A stretch of 38,581 nucleotides of DNA from Emcibacter nanhaiensis (lineage in GTDB: Bacteria > Pseudomonadota > Alphaproteobacteria > Sphingomonadales > Emcibacteraceae), in the NCBI RefSeq assembly GCF_006385175.1, contig NZ_VFIY01000003.1, forward strand, positions 1 to 38,581, given 5' to 3'. The notes under the pieces were generated by a model that searched no databases, was not told the DNA's origin, and worked only from the letters and a program-made list of their open reading frames with translations. Both the position numbers and the translations under genes were made by a program. Shown here in pieces: positions 32,497-38,581 of this stretch; within the stretch, counting starts at the first letter, position 1; every line of letters starts with the position of its first letter.

Positions 32497-32928
32497 ATGG
32501 CACTCAAAATTGTTGGGATTCATCACCACGGTGTGCGGGTGGGTGATAATGGCGAGTCCCTGGATGACGTTTTTGATTTCTATACCAACGTCCTGGGAAT
32601 GAACCATGACAAGAGTCGCCCCAATATTATCCCGGGCTGGTGGATGAACACGGGTGGTTCCGGGCAAATCCATCTTATGGGAGGGGAACTGCCGTCGCCC
32701 GTAGCCAAGGGGCCCGGACAGGATCCGGCAACGCCTCATGTGGCGCTGGCCGTGGAAAATGTCATCGAAGCCAGAGAGGAACTGGACCGGATGGGGGTTG
32801 AGTATTACACCGCAAATGCAGGGGAACTGCAGCAGGTGTTCGTCCACGACCCCTGCGGCAATATGATTGAGCTACACCAGTTCGATAAATGCAGATGTAC
32901 TTCAGCTAATCGGGGAGAGAGCGAATGA
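32497..32928 (+). CDS. Single-domain VOC-superfamily protein (glyoxalase/extradiol-like)
   Basis: A 143-residue vicinal-oxygen-chelate protein. It starts KIVGIHHHGVRV, where His10 or His11 is the first possible metal ligand, has PHVALAV in the middle and NMIELHQF at the end, where the Glu is the usual last ligand. One-domain VOC proteins include glyoxalases, epimerases and small dioxygenases. GAGGAG precedes ATG. The stop overlaps the start of the monooxygenase gene by four bases (ATGA), so the two proteins are coupled and probably act on consecutive intermediates. Confidence 0.78.
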   Translation: MALKIVGIHHHGVRVGDNGESLDDVFDFYTNVLGMNHDKSRPNIIPGWWMNTGGSGQIHLMGGELPSPVAKGPGQDPATPHVALAVENVIEAREELDRMGVEYYTANAGELQQVFVHDPCGNMIELHQFDKCRCTSANRGESE

Positions 32929-34118
32929 GTTCACGTTCCTTTGCTGATGTAAGCTACGACGAAGCCGTAAAACGCGCTGCCGATATGGTGCCCGCCCTGC
33001 GCGAACGCGCGCCGCGTGCTGAGCAAGAGCGCATCGTTCTGCCGGAAACCATGGCGGAACTGCATGAGTCCGGTGTGCTTCGTGCCCTGCAGCCCAAGCG
33101 CTACGGCGGGATGGAGCTGGATTTCGTCTCCGTATTCGATATCTGCTACGAACTTGGTCGCGGTTGTGCATCCACGGCCTGGACGGCATCCAACCTGTTG
33201 ATCCACCACTGGATGCTGGCACTCTGGGACGATAAAGCGCAGCAGGAAGTCTGGGGCCAGGATCCGGACGCGGGTATCGCTTCCGGTGTGATCCCGGCCC
33301 AGGGGCAGGCGACCCCGGTTGACGGTGGTTACCAGGTCAGCGGCCGCTGGAATTTCTCGAGCGGGGTGCATGTCTCCACCTGGAACATGCTGGCGGCAAC
33401 GGTGCGCGACGGCGACAAGGTGCTGGACTATATCCTGATCGTGATCCCCGAGTCACAGTATGAGGTTATTGATGACTGGCAGGTGCTGGGCATGCGCTCC
33501 ACCGGCAGTATGACAGTGGAGGCGAAGGATATCTTTGTGCCTGAGCATATGGTCATCAGCATGAACGCCTTGGTCGGCGGAGACAATTTCCCCGGTGTGG
33601 CTTCAAACCCGGGCCCGTGTTACAAGGTGGCGCTTTCCATGCTGTCCGGCCATGTGATTTCTTCTGCAGTGGTTGGCAATGCGCAGGCGGCGCTGGAGCT
33701 GACCACCGAGTCCATCAAGCAGCGCAGTGCTGTAACCTCAGGTGCCAAATTGCGTGATATTCAGGCGATCCAGATGCGTATCGGGGCCGCCGGCGCGAGA
33801 ATCGATGCCGCAAGGCAGCTTATTCGCGGTGATATGATTGAGGGCCAGGAGCTGGCTAACCGGGGTGAAGTGCCGGACCAGGAGCGGAAGCTGCGTTCCA
33901 AGCGGAATGTCTCCTATGGCGTTCAGCTCTGTACCGAGGCCGTGGACATGCTGCATACCCTTGCCGGCGCCAACGGCATTTATGACAACTATCCCATCCA
34001 GCGGATTTTCCGCGACGCTCATGCGGGCGGCAGTCACATTCTGTTCGCCGGTGACATGAATTATTCCATCTGGGGTCTTTGTGCTCTTGGTGGCGAGATT
34101 ACAAACCCGCTGCTTTAG
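32925..34118 (+). CDS. Acyl-CoA-dehydrogenase-fold flavin-dependent monooxygenase (HsaA/DszC/HpaH-like)
   Basis: A 397-residue protein with acyl-CoA dehydrogenase fold. The N-terminal RIVLPETMAELHESGVLRALQPKRYGG, the ELGRGCASTAWTASNLLIHHW stretch (about 82-102), SGRWNFSSGVH, WQVLGMRSTGS and the C-terminal HILFAGDMNYSIWG match two-component group D monooxygenases rather than true dehydrogenases. These enzymes take FADH2 or FMNH2 from a separate reductase and hydroxylate phenols or heteroatoms. The reductase candidate is the divergent gene at 29861-30370. If the substrate is a phenol, the product would be a catechol for one of the extradiol enzymes. Translation is coupled to the VOC gene by an ATGA overlap. 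Confidence 0.87.
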   Translation: MSSRSFADVSYDEAVKRAADMVPALRERAPRAEQERIVLPETMAELHESGVLRALQPKRYGGMELDFVSVFDICYELGRGCASTAWTASNLLIHHWMLALWDDKAQQEVWGQDPDAGIASGVIPAQGQATPVDGGYQVSGRWNFSSGVHVSTWNMLAATVRDGDKVLDYILIVIPESQYEVIDDWQVLGMRSTGSMTVEAKDIFVPEHMVISMNALVGGDNFPGVASNPGPCYKVALSMLSGHVISSAVVGNAQAALELTTESIKQRSAVTSGAKLRDIQAIQMRIGAAGARIDAARQLIRGDMIEGQELANRGEVPDQERKLRSKRNVSYGVQLCTEAVDMLHTLAGANGIYDNYPIQRIFRDAHAGGSHILFAGDMNYSIWGLCALGGEITNPLL

Positions 34119-34128
34119 CGGTTTGAGG

Positions 34129-34172
34129 CAACGAATTGCTGCTGTCAGAGACATGACGGCAGGGAGTCGTTG
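34129..34172 (+). terminator. Extended hairpin after the monooxygenase gene
   Basis: CAACGA (34129-34134) pairs with TCGTTG (34167-34172), then a 4x4 internal loop, then CTGCTGTCA (34139-34147) with TGACGGCAG (34154-34162) with one G-T pair around a 6-nt loop. No T-tract follows directly. It is probably a 3'-end structure of the VOC/monooxygenase transcript. Confidence 0.5.
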
Positions 34173-34325
34173 GACAAGTCTTTGTACGTCGTCCGTAACC
34201 AGGTGCAGGTAATCGGTGAGAACATCCCAGCTCATTCGGTAATCTGCGCCTGGGCCCGGACAATGGCATGCGGCGGTACAGGCCGGTCAGCAACGCCGGC
34301 ACCGACGCATAACTGTTCCGTATAT

Positions 34326-35458
34326 GTCCGATAAGTAAGAACGATTTTACAAGTCTTTTTATCTTCCCCTAGTCTATTCAAAATATAGAAGGAGGCTGCC
34401 AGGCATGGGATTGGCGGCGTTTGTTGTGTGATCAGGGTTCAGAGCAACTTTGAAACAAGGGAGATCTACCGTGCCGATTACCGGGATAGCAGAAATTATT
34501 TACGGCGTTGAGGATTTTGACACCTGCGTTGAGTTTTTCGAGGACTACGGGCTCAGCAGGCTGGAGAGCGGCAGCGATCATGCGCTGTTCAGCGTGATCA
34601 GCGGCCAGCAGATCCGGGTCTACCCGCTGGGCGATGACCGGGTGCCGAAAAGCGAGCTGATGGGGCCGGGGGTCCAGGAATGTATCTGGGCGGTGCCGCG
34701 CCAGCAGGACCTGGACGGCCTGGTGGCCGACCTGTCCCGGGACCACGAGGTGACCATCGACGAGACCGGCACGGCCCATTTTGTCACCTCGTTCGGCCAG
34801 GCGATCGGCCTCAGGGTGTTCCAGCCGCTGCCCTATACCTGCTGTCCGGCGCCGACCAATGCGCCGGGGATCATCAACCGCATGAATGTGCCGCGCAAAT
34901 GGCTGAGCCGGGCGATCCCGAAAACCATCAGCCACTGTGTGTGGACTTTCCTCGATGTGAATGAGGCCTTTGACTTTTACAGCCAGCGGCTCGGCTTCAG
35001 GATGAGCGACATCCAGAAGGGGGTCGGCATCTATATCCGCGCCGGCCGCTCCACCAACCACCATAACATCATGCTGGCCGATGCGGACCAGGTGCTGTTC
35101 GGCTTTGACGGCAAGTTCCGGTTCCACCATGTCAACTTCGGGGTCGAGGACCTGGACGAGATCATGGCCGGCAAGAACTATATGACCCGCAAGGGTTACG
35201 GCGACAACGGCTGGGGCTTTGGCCGCCACCGGGTCAGTTCCGAACTGTTCCTCTATATGCCGTCGCCGGCCGGAGGCGAAGTGGAGTATGGCGCCGACTG
35301 CGACCAGGTTGATGGCAACTGGCGTCCGCGGGTATGGGGCGCCGCCTTTGCCGCCTTTACCTTCATTCACGACATGCCGGACTGGCTCAAGGAGCATGAG
35401 CCGGAATGGGATGTCAGCTATGTCACCCCCGAAACCGCGCGATATGTGCCGATAAAGG
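34326..35458 (+). repeat. Direct repeat R1, copy 2
   Basis: Matches 1-1133 throughout, including promoter, leader and VOC coding sequence. The left edge follows GTTCCGTATAT. At the right edge this copy lacks 12 bases found in copy 1 and then shares only the final GCTGA. Confidence 0.95.
34330..34375 (+). promoter_or_regulatory. Promoter with shared box (site A, copy 2)
   Basis: Same sequence as at 5-50: GATAA at 34330-34334, TTTACA at 34346-34351, an 18-bp spacer and TAGTCT at 34370-34375. It drives the VOC-SDR pair and was carried along with the duplicated block. Confidence 0.7.
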
Positions 35459-35463
35459 GCTGA
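34471..35463 (+). CDS. Two-domain extradiol ring-cleavage dioxygenase, type I (VOC superfamily), copy 2
   Basis: A 330-residue protein identical to the one at 146 except at the end, where it stops after VPIKG instead of VPIKETTEG. All candidate iron ligands (His155, His220, Glu272) are kept. GTG 34471 has AAGGGAG upstream. Its stop codon directly abuts the ATG of the next SDR gene (TGAATG), so the pair is almost certainly cotranscribed and perhaps translationally coupled. In copy 1 the neighbour is a CMD-family gene, so the two copies sit in different functional contexts. Confidence 0.82.
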   Translation: MPITGIAEIIYGVEDFDTCVEFFEDYGLSRLESGSDHALFSVISGQQIRVYPLGDDRVPKSELMGPGVQECIWAVPRQQDLDGLVADLSRDHEVTIDETGTAHFVTSFGQAIGLRVFQPLPYTCCPAPTNAPGIINRMNVPRKWLSRAIPKTISHCVWTFLDVNEAFDFYSQRLGFRMSDIQKGVGIYIRAGRSTNHHNIMLADADQVLFGFDGKFRFHHVNFGVEDLDEIMAGKNYMTRKGYGDNGWGFGRHRVSSELFLYMPSPAGGEVEYGADCDQVDGNWRPRVWGAAFAAFTFIHDMPDWLKEHEPEWDVSYVTPETARYVPIKG

Positions 35464-36348
35464 ATGCAGACCGCCGGACACGAGCATCAGGAGCGGGAAC
35501 GCGTCGTTGTTGTCACCGGCGCGAGCCGTGGCGTGGGCAAAGGCATTGCTCTTGCCCTGGGGGCAACAGGGGCGACCGTATATGTCACCGGTCGCACGGC
35601 CAGCATGAGCAGGGAGCCGGCGCCAGGGACCATCCAGCACACTGCCAAACTGATTAAAGAGGCGGGCGGCATAGGCATCCCCGTGGTCTGTGATCACAGC
35701 GATGATAAGCAGGTCCGGGCCTTGTTCAGCCAGATTGAGGAGTATCACGGATACCTGGATATCCTTGTCAACAATGCCGCCCATGTCTCATCGGATATCG
35801 GCGCCGACGGACCATTCTGGAAGCGCTCGCTCGACCTGATCAAGATGATGGGTGTAGGGGTTCGCTCCACTTATATCTCAAGCTACTATGGTGCCCCCCT
35901 GTTGCTGAAAAGCCAGGCCGGGCTGCTGGTCAATCCGTCCGGTTATGCCGGCGGCTGTTACCTGCACGGGCCGGCCTATGGCGCCTGCAAGGCGGCAATT
36001 GACAAAATGTCGGTGGATATGGGCATCGATTTCCAGCCCCATAATGTTTGCGCCGTCTCTCTGTGGATGGGTTTGGTCGGGACCGAACAGGTGCAGAAGC
36101 TGATCGATAGCCAGCCGGAGGTCTGGGGCGAGCGGGCCGCAGAAGTCGAATCGCCCCGGTTTATCGGCCGTGTCATCGACGCCCTCCAGAAAGCGCCCGA
36201 CCGGATGGAGAGGAATGCAAAAGTGTGGATCGCCACCGAACTGGGCCGGGAACTGGGGGTCAAGGAGGACGATGGCTCCGACCCGGTCTCAAAACGCGAT
36301 AAATTTGGTGGGCCTCGGGGGTATAATCCGCCGGTTTGGCATGGATAG
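35464..36348 (+). CDS. SDR-family oxidoreductase (DHRS1-like)
   Basis: A 294-residue short-chain dehydrogenase. The cofactor motif TGASRGVG is at 18-25, NNAA at 103-106, and the catalytic Ser159, Tyr172 and Lys176 (YGACK) are present. The extended region after the active site and the C-terminal GYNPPVWHG set it apart from FabG-type enzymes and resemble DHRS1-like SDRs. AAAGGG lies four bases before ATG, inside the end of the VOC gene. The substrate is unknown; oxidation or reduction of a carbonyl next to the ring-cleavage step is plausible. Confidence 0.82.
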   Translation: MQTAGHEHQERERVVVVTGASRGVGKGIALALGATGATVYVTGRTASMSREPAPGTIQHTAKLIKEAGGIGIPVVCDHSDDKQVRALFSQIEEYHGYLDILVNNAAHVSSDIGADGPFWKRSLDLIKMMGVGVRSTYISSYYGAPLLLKSQAGLLVNPSGYAGGCYLHGPAYGACKAAIDKMSVDMGIDFQPHNVCAVSLWMGLVGTEQVQKLIDSQPEVWGERAAEVESPRFIGRVIDALQKAPDRMERNAKVWIATELGRELGVKEDDGSDPVSKRDKFGGPRGYNPPVWHG

Positions 36349-36412
36349 CGGCAGGTTCTGAAAAAGGGTGAATATTTTTATCAGAATAAATTATCGAGAT
36401 TATTCATTAATA

Positions 36413-36441
36413 TTGACAAAATTGAATCGGTGCCGGATAAT
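36413..36441 (+). promoter_or_regulatory. Near-consensus sigma-70 promoter of the second TauD gene
   Basis: TTGACA at 36413-36418, a 17-bp spacer and GATAAT at 36436-36441 make the best canonical promoter in the window, with a leader of only about 26 nt. An ATCGAGATT element lies upstream at 36393-36401; the same nonamer occurs twice near the promoter at 1994. The shared AraC-type box is absent, so the two TauD genes are probably regulated differently. Confidence 0.72.
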
Positions 36442-36473
36442 GCTCCGGATTTCAGACTTGGGAGTATAGAGAT

Positions 36474-37298
36474 ATGACGACGACCCTTGAGACCAGGGAC
36501 ATCAAACCGAAAATTGCTTCAGAAATTCTCAACAGCAAGGAAGAGCTGCTCAGTGGCGAGCTGGCTGCGGGAATTCGCGAATTACTCGAACAGCGCGGTG
36601 TGCTGGTTTTTCCGAAAATCAATTTCACCGATGAAGAGCAACTGGCTTTTACCCGGACCCTTGGTGACGTTGCCAGGGAACGCAGTGGGGAAGAGGTTTT
36701 CCCGATCTCTCTGGATCCCGAGAAATCTGCAGGCGTGGAATATCTGAAAGGGTCCTTCTACTGGCATTTTGACGGCACCATGCAGCCCAAGCCGATCCTG
36801 GCGTCCCTGCTGAGCTCCAAGGTGCTGCCGCCGAGCGGTGGTAATACGGAATTCTGTAATACCTATGCCGCCTATGACGAACTTTCCGACGAGGACAAGG
36901 CAAAGCTCGAGGGTCTTACGGTAATCCATTCTGCCTGGAATACACTTTACTATTACGAGCCGGAACCGGACCAGGAAAAGCTTGAACGATTCATGTCCGT
37001 GGGCGAGATTGAACTGCCCCTGGTCTGGACCCATAAATCCGGTCGCAAATCGCTGGTGCTGGGCTGTACCGCCCGTCATGTCGTCGGCATGGAGCACAAG
37101 GAAAGTGCGCTGTTGCTCAACAGGCTGCGTGAATGGGCAACCAGCGAGCCGTTCCATTACAGTCACGAATGGTCCGTCGGCGACTTGGTGATGTGGGACA
37201 ACACCGGCACCCTGCATCGCGCCATGCCTTATCCGCTGGATTGCGGACGCGAACTGCACCGTACCAAGCTGGAAGGCGAAGAGCCCATCGCGGCCTGA
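36474..37298 (+). CDS. TauD/TfdA-family Fe(II)/2-oxoglutarate-dependent dioxygenase (second copy)
   Basis: A 274-residue paralogue of the protein at 23486, with no length difference and about 79% identity by hand count. His98, Asp100, His248 and the GRELHRTKL arginines are conserved. Differences cluster at residues 1-10, 131-160 and 171-180, regions that flank the substrate side in this fold, so substrate preference may have shifted. GGGAG precedes ATG. It has its own consensus-like promoter and is followed by a strong hairpin before the next ligA-like gene. Confidence 0.88.
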   Translation: MTTTLETRDIKPKIASEILNSKEELLSGELAAGIRELLEQRGVLVFPKINFTDEEQLAFTRTLGDVARERSGEEVFPISLDPEKSAGVEYLKGSFYWHFDGTMQPKPILASLLSSKVLPPSGGNTEFCNTYAAYDELSDEDKAKLEGLTVIHSAWNTLYYYEPEPDQEKLERFMSVGEIELPLVWTHKSGRKSLVLGCTARHVVGMEHKESALLLNRLREWATSEPFHYSHEWSVGDLVMWDNTGTLHRAMPYPLDCGRELHRTKLEGEEPIAA

Positions 37299-37344
37299 CG
37301 GCCGGAACGGCCAGCGGTGAACATGTTTCTACAGCAGTGGACAG

Positions 37345-37385
37345 GACCCCGGAGCGCCCAGTGTCGTCTGCGGCGCTCCGGGGTC
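37345..37385 (+). terminator. Strong hairpin between the second TauD gene and ligAB copy 2
   Basis: GACCCCGGAGCGC (37345-37357) pairs perfectly with GCGCTCCGGGGTC (37373-37385): 13 bp, 15-nt loop, followed by ACGTCTTTTCCC. The stem is the longest perfect one in the window, and the short T-run suggests at least partial termination just 40 bp before the ligA-like start codon. Confidence 0.7.
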
Positions 37386-37425
37386 ACGTCTTTTCCCGAA
37401 ATCCTTATGCTGAACGGAGAGGGTG

Positions 37426-37689
37426 ATGAGTGTTAATGCGTTGGAAGCGGCTTTGTGGCAGTTGTATCTTCATCCTGGGGATGCGGACAGCTTCCGCTCG
37501 GATGCAGCGTCCTATGCGGCGGATTACCGTGTGACGGACAAGGAGCGGGAGCTTCTGGTCTCGGTCGATGTGATGGGTCTGATTGACCACGGGGTCAACA
37601 GCCTTCTGGTGCTGATGGCGTTCCAGACCATTTACGGCCCGGAACGGCTGCATGATTATTTTGACATCGTCAACGCGCCGGCGGCTTAA
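37426..37689 (+). CDS. LigA-like small subunit of extradiol dioxygenase (third pair, R2 copy 2)
   Basis: The 87-residue protein is identical to that at 26371. ATG 37426 is preceded by GGAGAGGG; the GTG three bases earlier is in frame, but the ATG matches the start of the other copy. Unlike copy 1 it follows a strong hairpin after the TauD gene, so expression depends on read-through or an unseen promoter in the 40-bp gap. Confidence 0.83.
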   Translation: MSVNALEAALWQLYLHPGDADSFRSDAASYAADYRVTDKERELLVSVDVMGLIDHGVNSLLVLMAFQTIYGPERLHDYFDIVNAPAA

Positions 37690-37745
37690 GCCGCGGGCCG
37701 GGCAGATAACCGGATAGGGCAGGCAACAAGAGAAAGAGAGAGACA

Positions 37746-38579
37746 ATGGCAGAGTTGGTAGGTGGTTTCCTGATGCCGCATGTGCCGTCGATCCCGACGG
37801 GCGGCTATGGTGAAGAACCCTGGCAGAAAGAGGCTTCGGACAAGGCCTTTGCGCATATTTCCAAACGGGTTGAAGAGCTTGAGGCGGATACGGTGATTAT
37901 CGTCGGCGACGATCACTATGAGAATTTCGGTCCGCGCTGCATCCCCAACTGCCTGATTGCGACCGGCGATGTGGGGGTTTCCGCCCATGCCCAGACCCTG
38001 GGCCTGACCGGCGATGCGATCCCCAACAACGAGGAACTGGCGCAGCATATCCTGGAGACGGGGTATCGGGAAGGTGTCGACTGGGCCTTTGCCAAGTCGC
38101 TTGATGTGGACCATTCGGTGGCCATTCCCTATCACATGTCGCTGAAACGGCTGGGCGTCAAGGCGATCCCGGTTTACCTGAACTGTGTGGTGGCGCCGCT
38201 GATCCGGAGCCGCCGGGCCTTTGAGATCGGCCAGAGCATCGGCCGGGCGGTCGAGAGCTGGGACGGCGTCGAGCGGGTTGTGGTGTTCGGCACCGGCGGC
38301 ATCAGCCACTGGGTCGGCAGTCCGGGCATGGGTTTTGTCAATGAGGAGTTTGACCGCAAGGTGCTGGCGATGGTGGAAGCGGGCGACATTGACGGCCTGA
38401 TCGCCCTGCCGGACGAGGTGATCCTGGAGAGCGCCGGCAACGGCGCGCTGGAGATCAAGAACTGGCTCTGCGCCATGGGCGCCCTGCCGGCCGGCACCAC
38501 GGCCGAGACCATCGCCTATGAGCCGATCCCGACCTGGATTACCGGCTGCGGCTTCGCCGAACTGAAACCCGCCGCTTGA
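37746..38579 (+). CDS. LigB-like catalytic subunit of extradiol dioxygenase (third pair, R2 copy 2)
   Basis: The 277-residue protein is identical to that at 26691, with the same His12, His57, His189 and Glu237 sites. It is complete, with its stop codon two bases before the window end. What follows it in the genome cannot be seen; at copy 1 the next gene is RibBX. Confidence 0.88.
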   Translation: MAELVGGFLMPHVPSIPTGGYGEEPWQKEASDKAFAHISKRVEELEADTVIIVGDDHYENFGPRCIPNCLIATGDVGVSAHAQTLGLTGDAIPNNEELAQHILETGYREGVDWAFAKSLDVDHSVAIPYHMSLKRLGVKAIPVYLNCVVAPLIRSRRAFEIGQSIGRAVESWDGVERVVVFGTGGISHWVGSPGMGFVNEEFDRKVLAMVEAGDIDGLIALPDEVILESAGNGALEIKNWLCAMGALPAGTTAETIAYEPIPTWITGCGFAELKPAA

Positions 38580-38581
38580 GC

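Larger units (their letters stand above)
34119..34470. other. Intergenic region: hairpin, unexplained sequence, R1 promoter and leader
   Basis: Positions 34129-34172 form an extended hairpin. From 34173 to 34325 I see no gene, promoter or repeat. R1 copy 2 starts at 34326 with its promoter. Confidence 0.6.
37426..38581 (+). repeat. Direct repeat R2, copy 2
   Basis: Matches 26371-27526. It begins precisely at the ligA-like start codon and runs to the last base of the window, so its right boundary is not visible. Confidence 0.95.

Noticed and set aside
34432-35784. Open frame of 450 codons on the - strand across R1 copy 2 (also 107-1072 in copy 1)
   Set aside because: Antisense to the VOC dioxygenase. 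The frame stays open in both copies only because the copies are identical.
1-38581. Search for mobile elements, tRNA genes, CRISPR arrays and phage genes
   Set aside because: No transposase, integrase, terminal inverted repeats, tRNA-like cloverleaf or regularly spaced short repeats were recognised; the long direct repeats contain only catabolic genes.

Overview
The window reads as a catabolic gene island of a Gram-negative, probably marine, alphaproteobacterium. By eye its base composition is roughly 55-60% GC. The TonB-dependent receptor with an ITVTARKREE-type TonB box, the RibBX-type flavin gene with a degenerate second domain, and the density of Rieske oxygenases fit Kordiimonadales-, Emcibacterales- or sphingomonad-like bacteria. 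The taxonomic call is inference. No tRNA, rRNA, transposase, integrase, phage gene or CRISPR array was seen.

Left part (1-15800, all + strand). A promoter and a two-domain extradiol dioxygenase (VOC fold) are followed by a carboxymuconolactone-decarboxylase-like protein. Then comes a long co-directional series: ferredoxin-type reductase, NahE-like hydratase-aldolase, LigA-like and LigB-like ring-cleavage subunits, NahD-like isomerase, a Rieske oxygenase alpha/beta pair, a GntR regulator, an SDR dehydrogenase, a second Rieske alpha/beta pair, a GMC alcohol oxidase/dehydrogenase, a Rieske ferredoxin, a second SDR and an aldehyde dehydrogenase. Together these look like a naphthalene-type upper pathway for a bicyclic or polycyclic aromatic: dihydroxylation, dehydrogenation, meta cleavage, isomerisation, aldol cleavage to aldehyde plus pyruvate, then aldehyde oxidation. 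The ring-cleavage enzyme sitting in the operon is LigAB-type.

Middle (15800-18900, - strand): a third Rieske alpha with a SnoaL-fold partner, and an AraC-family regulator.

Right part (18900-38581): Old Yellow Enzyme, TonB receptor, TauD/TfdA dioxygenase, luciferase-like monooxygenase, alpha/beta hydrolase, a second ligAB-like pair, RibBX and a LysR regulator. A divergent unit follows: ThDP decarboxylase plus flavin reductase on the - strand, and VOC protein plus acyl-CoA-dehydrogenase-fold monooxygenase on the + strand. The window closes with a second copy of the first VOC dioxygenase, an SDR, a second TauD and a third ligAB-like pair.

Two features are not explained by gene content. (1) Seven promoters on both strands (six distinct sequences) share the architecture RATAA-N7-YGATTTTACA, with TTTACA in the -35 position. 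In six of them TAnnnT follows after 18 bp; in the seventh, upstream of the AraC gene itself, TATAAT follows after 16 bp. This looks like one regulon, plausibly driven by that AraC protein. (2) The module VOC ... TauD-ligA-ligB occurs twice. The VOC block (about 1.13 kb including its promoter) and the ligAB block (about 1.16 kb) are apparently identical copies, while the TauD proteins between them are only about 79% identical by hand count. Both window ends lie in these repeats, so either gene conversion or assembly ambiguity has to be considered.
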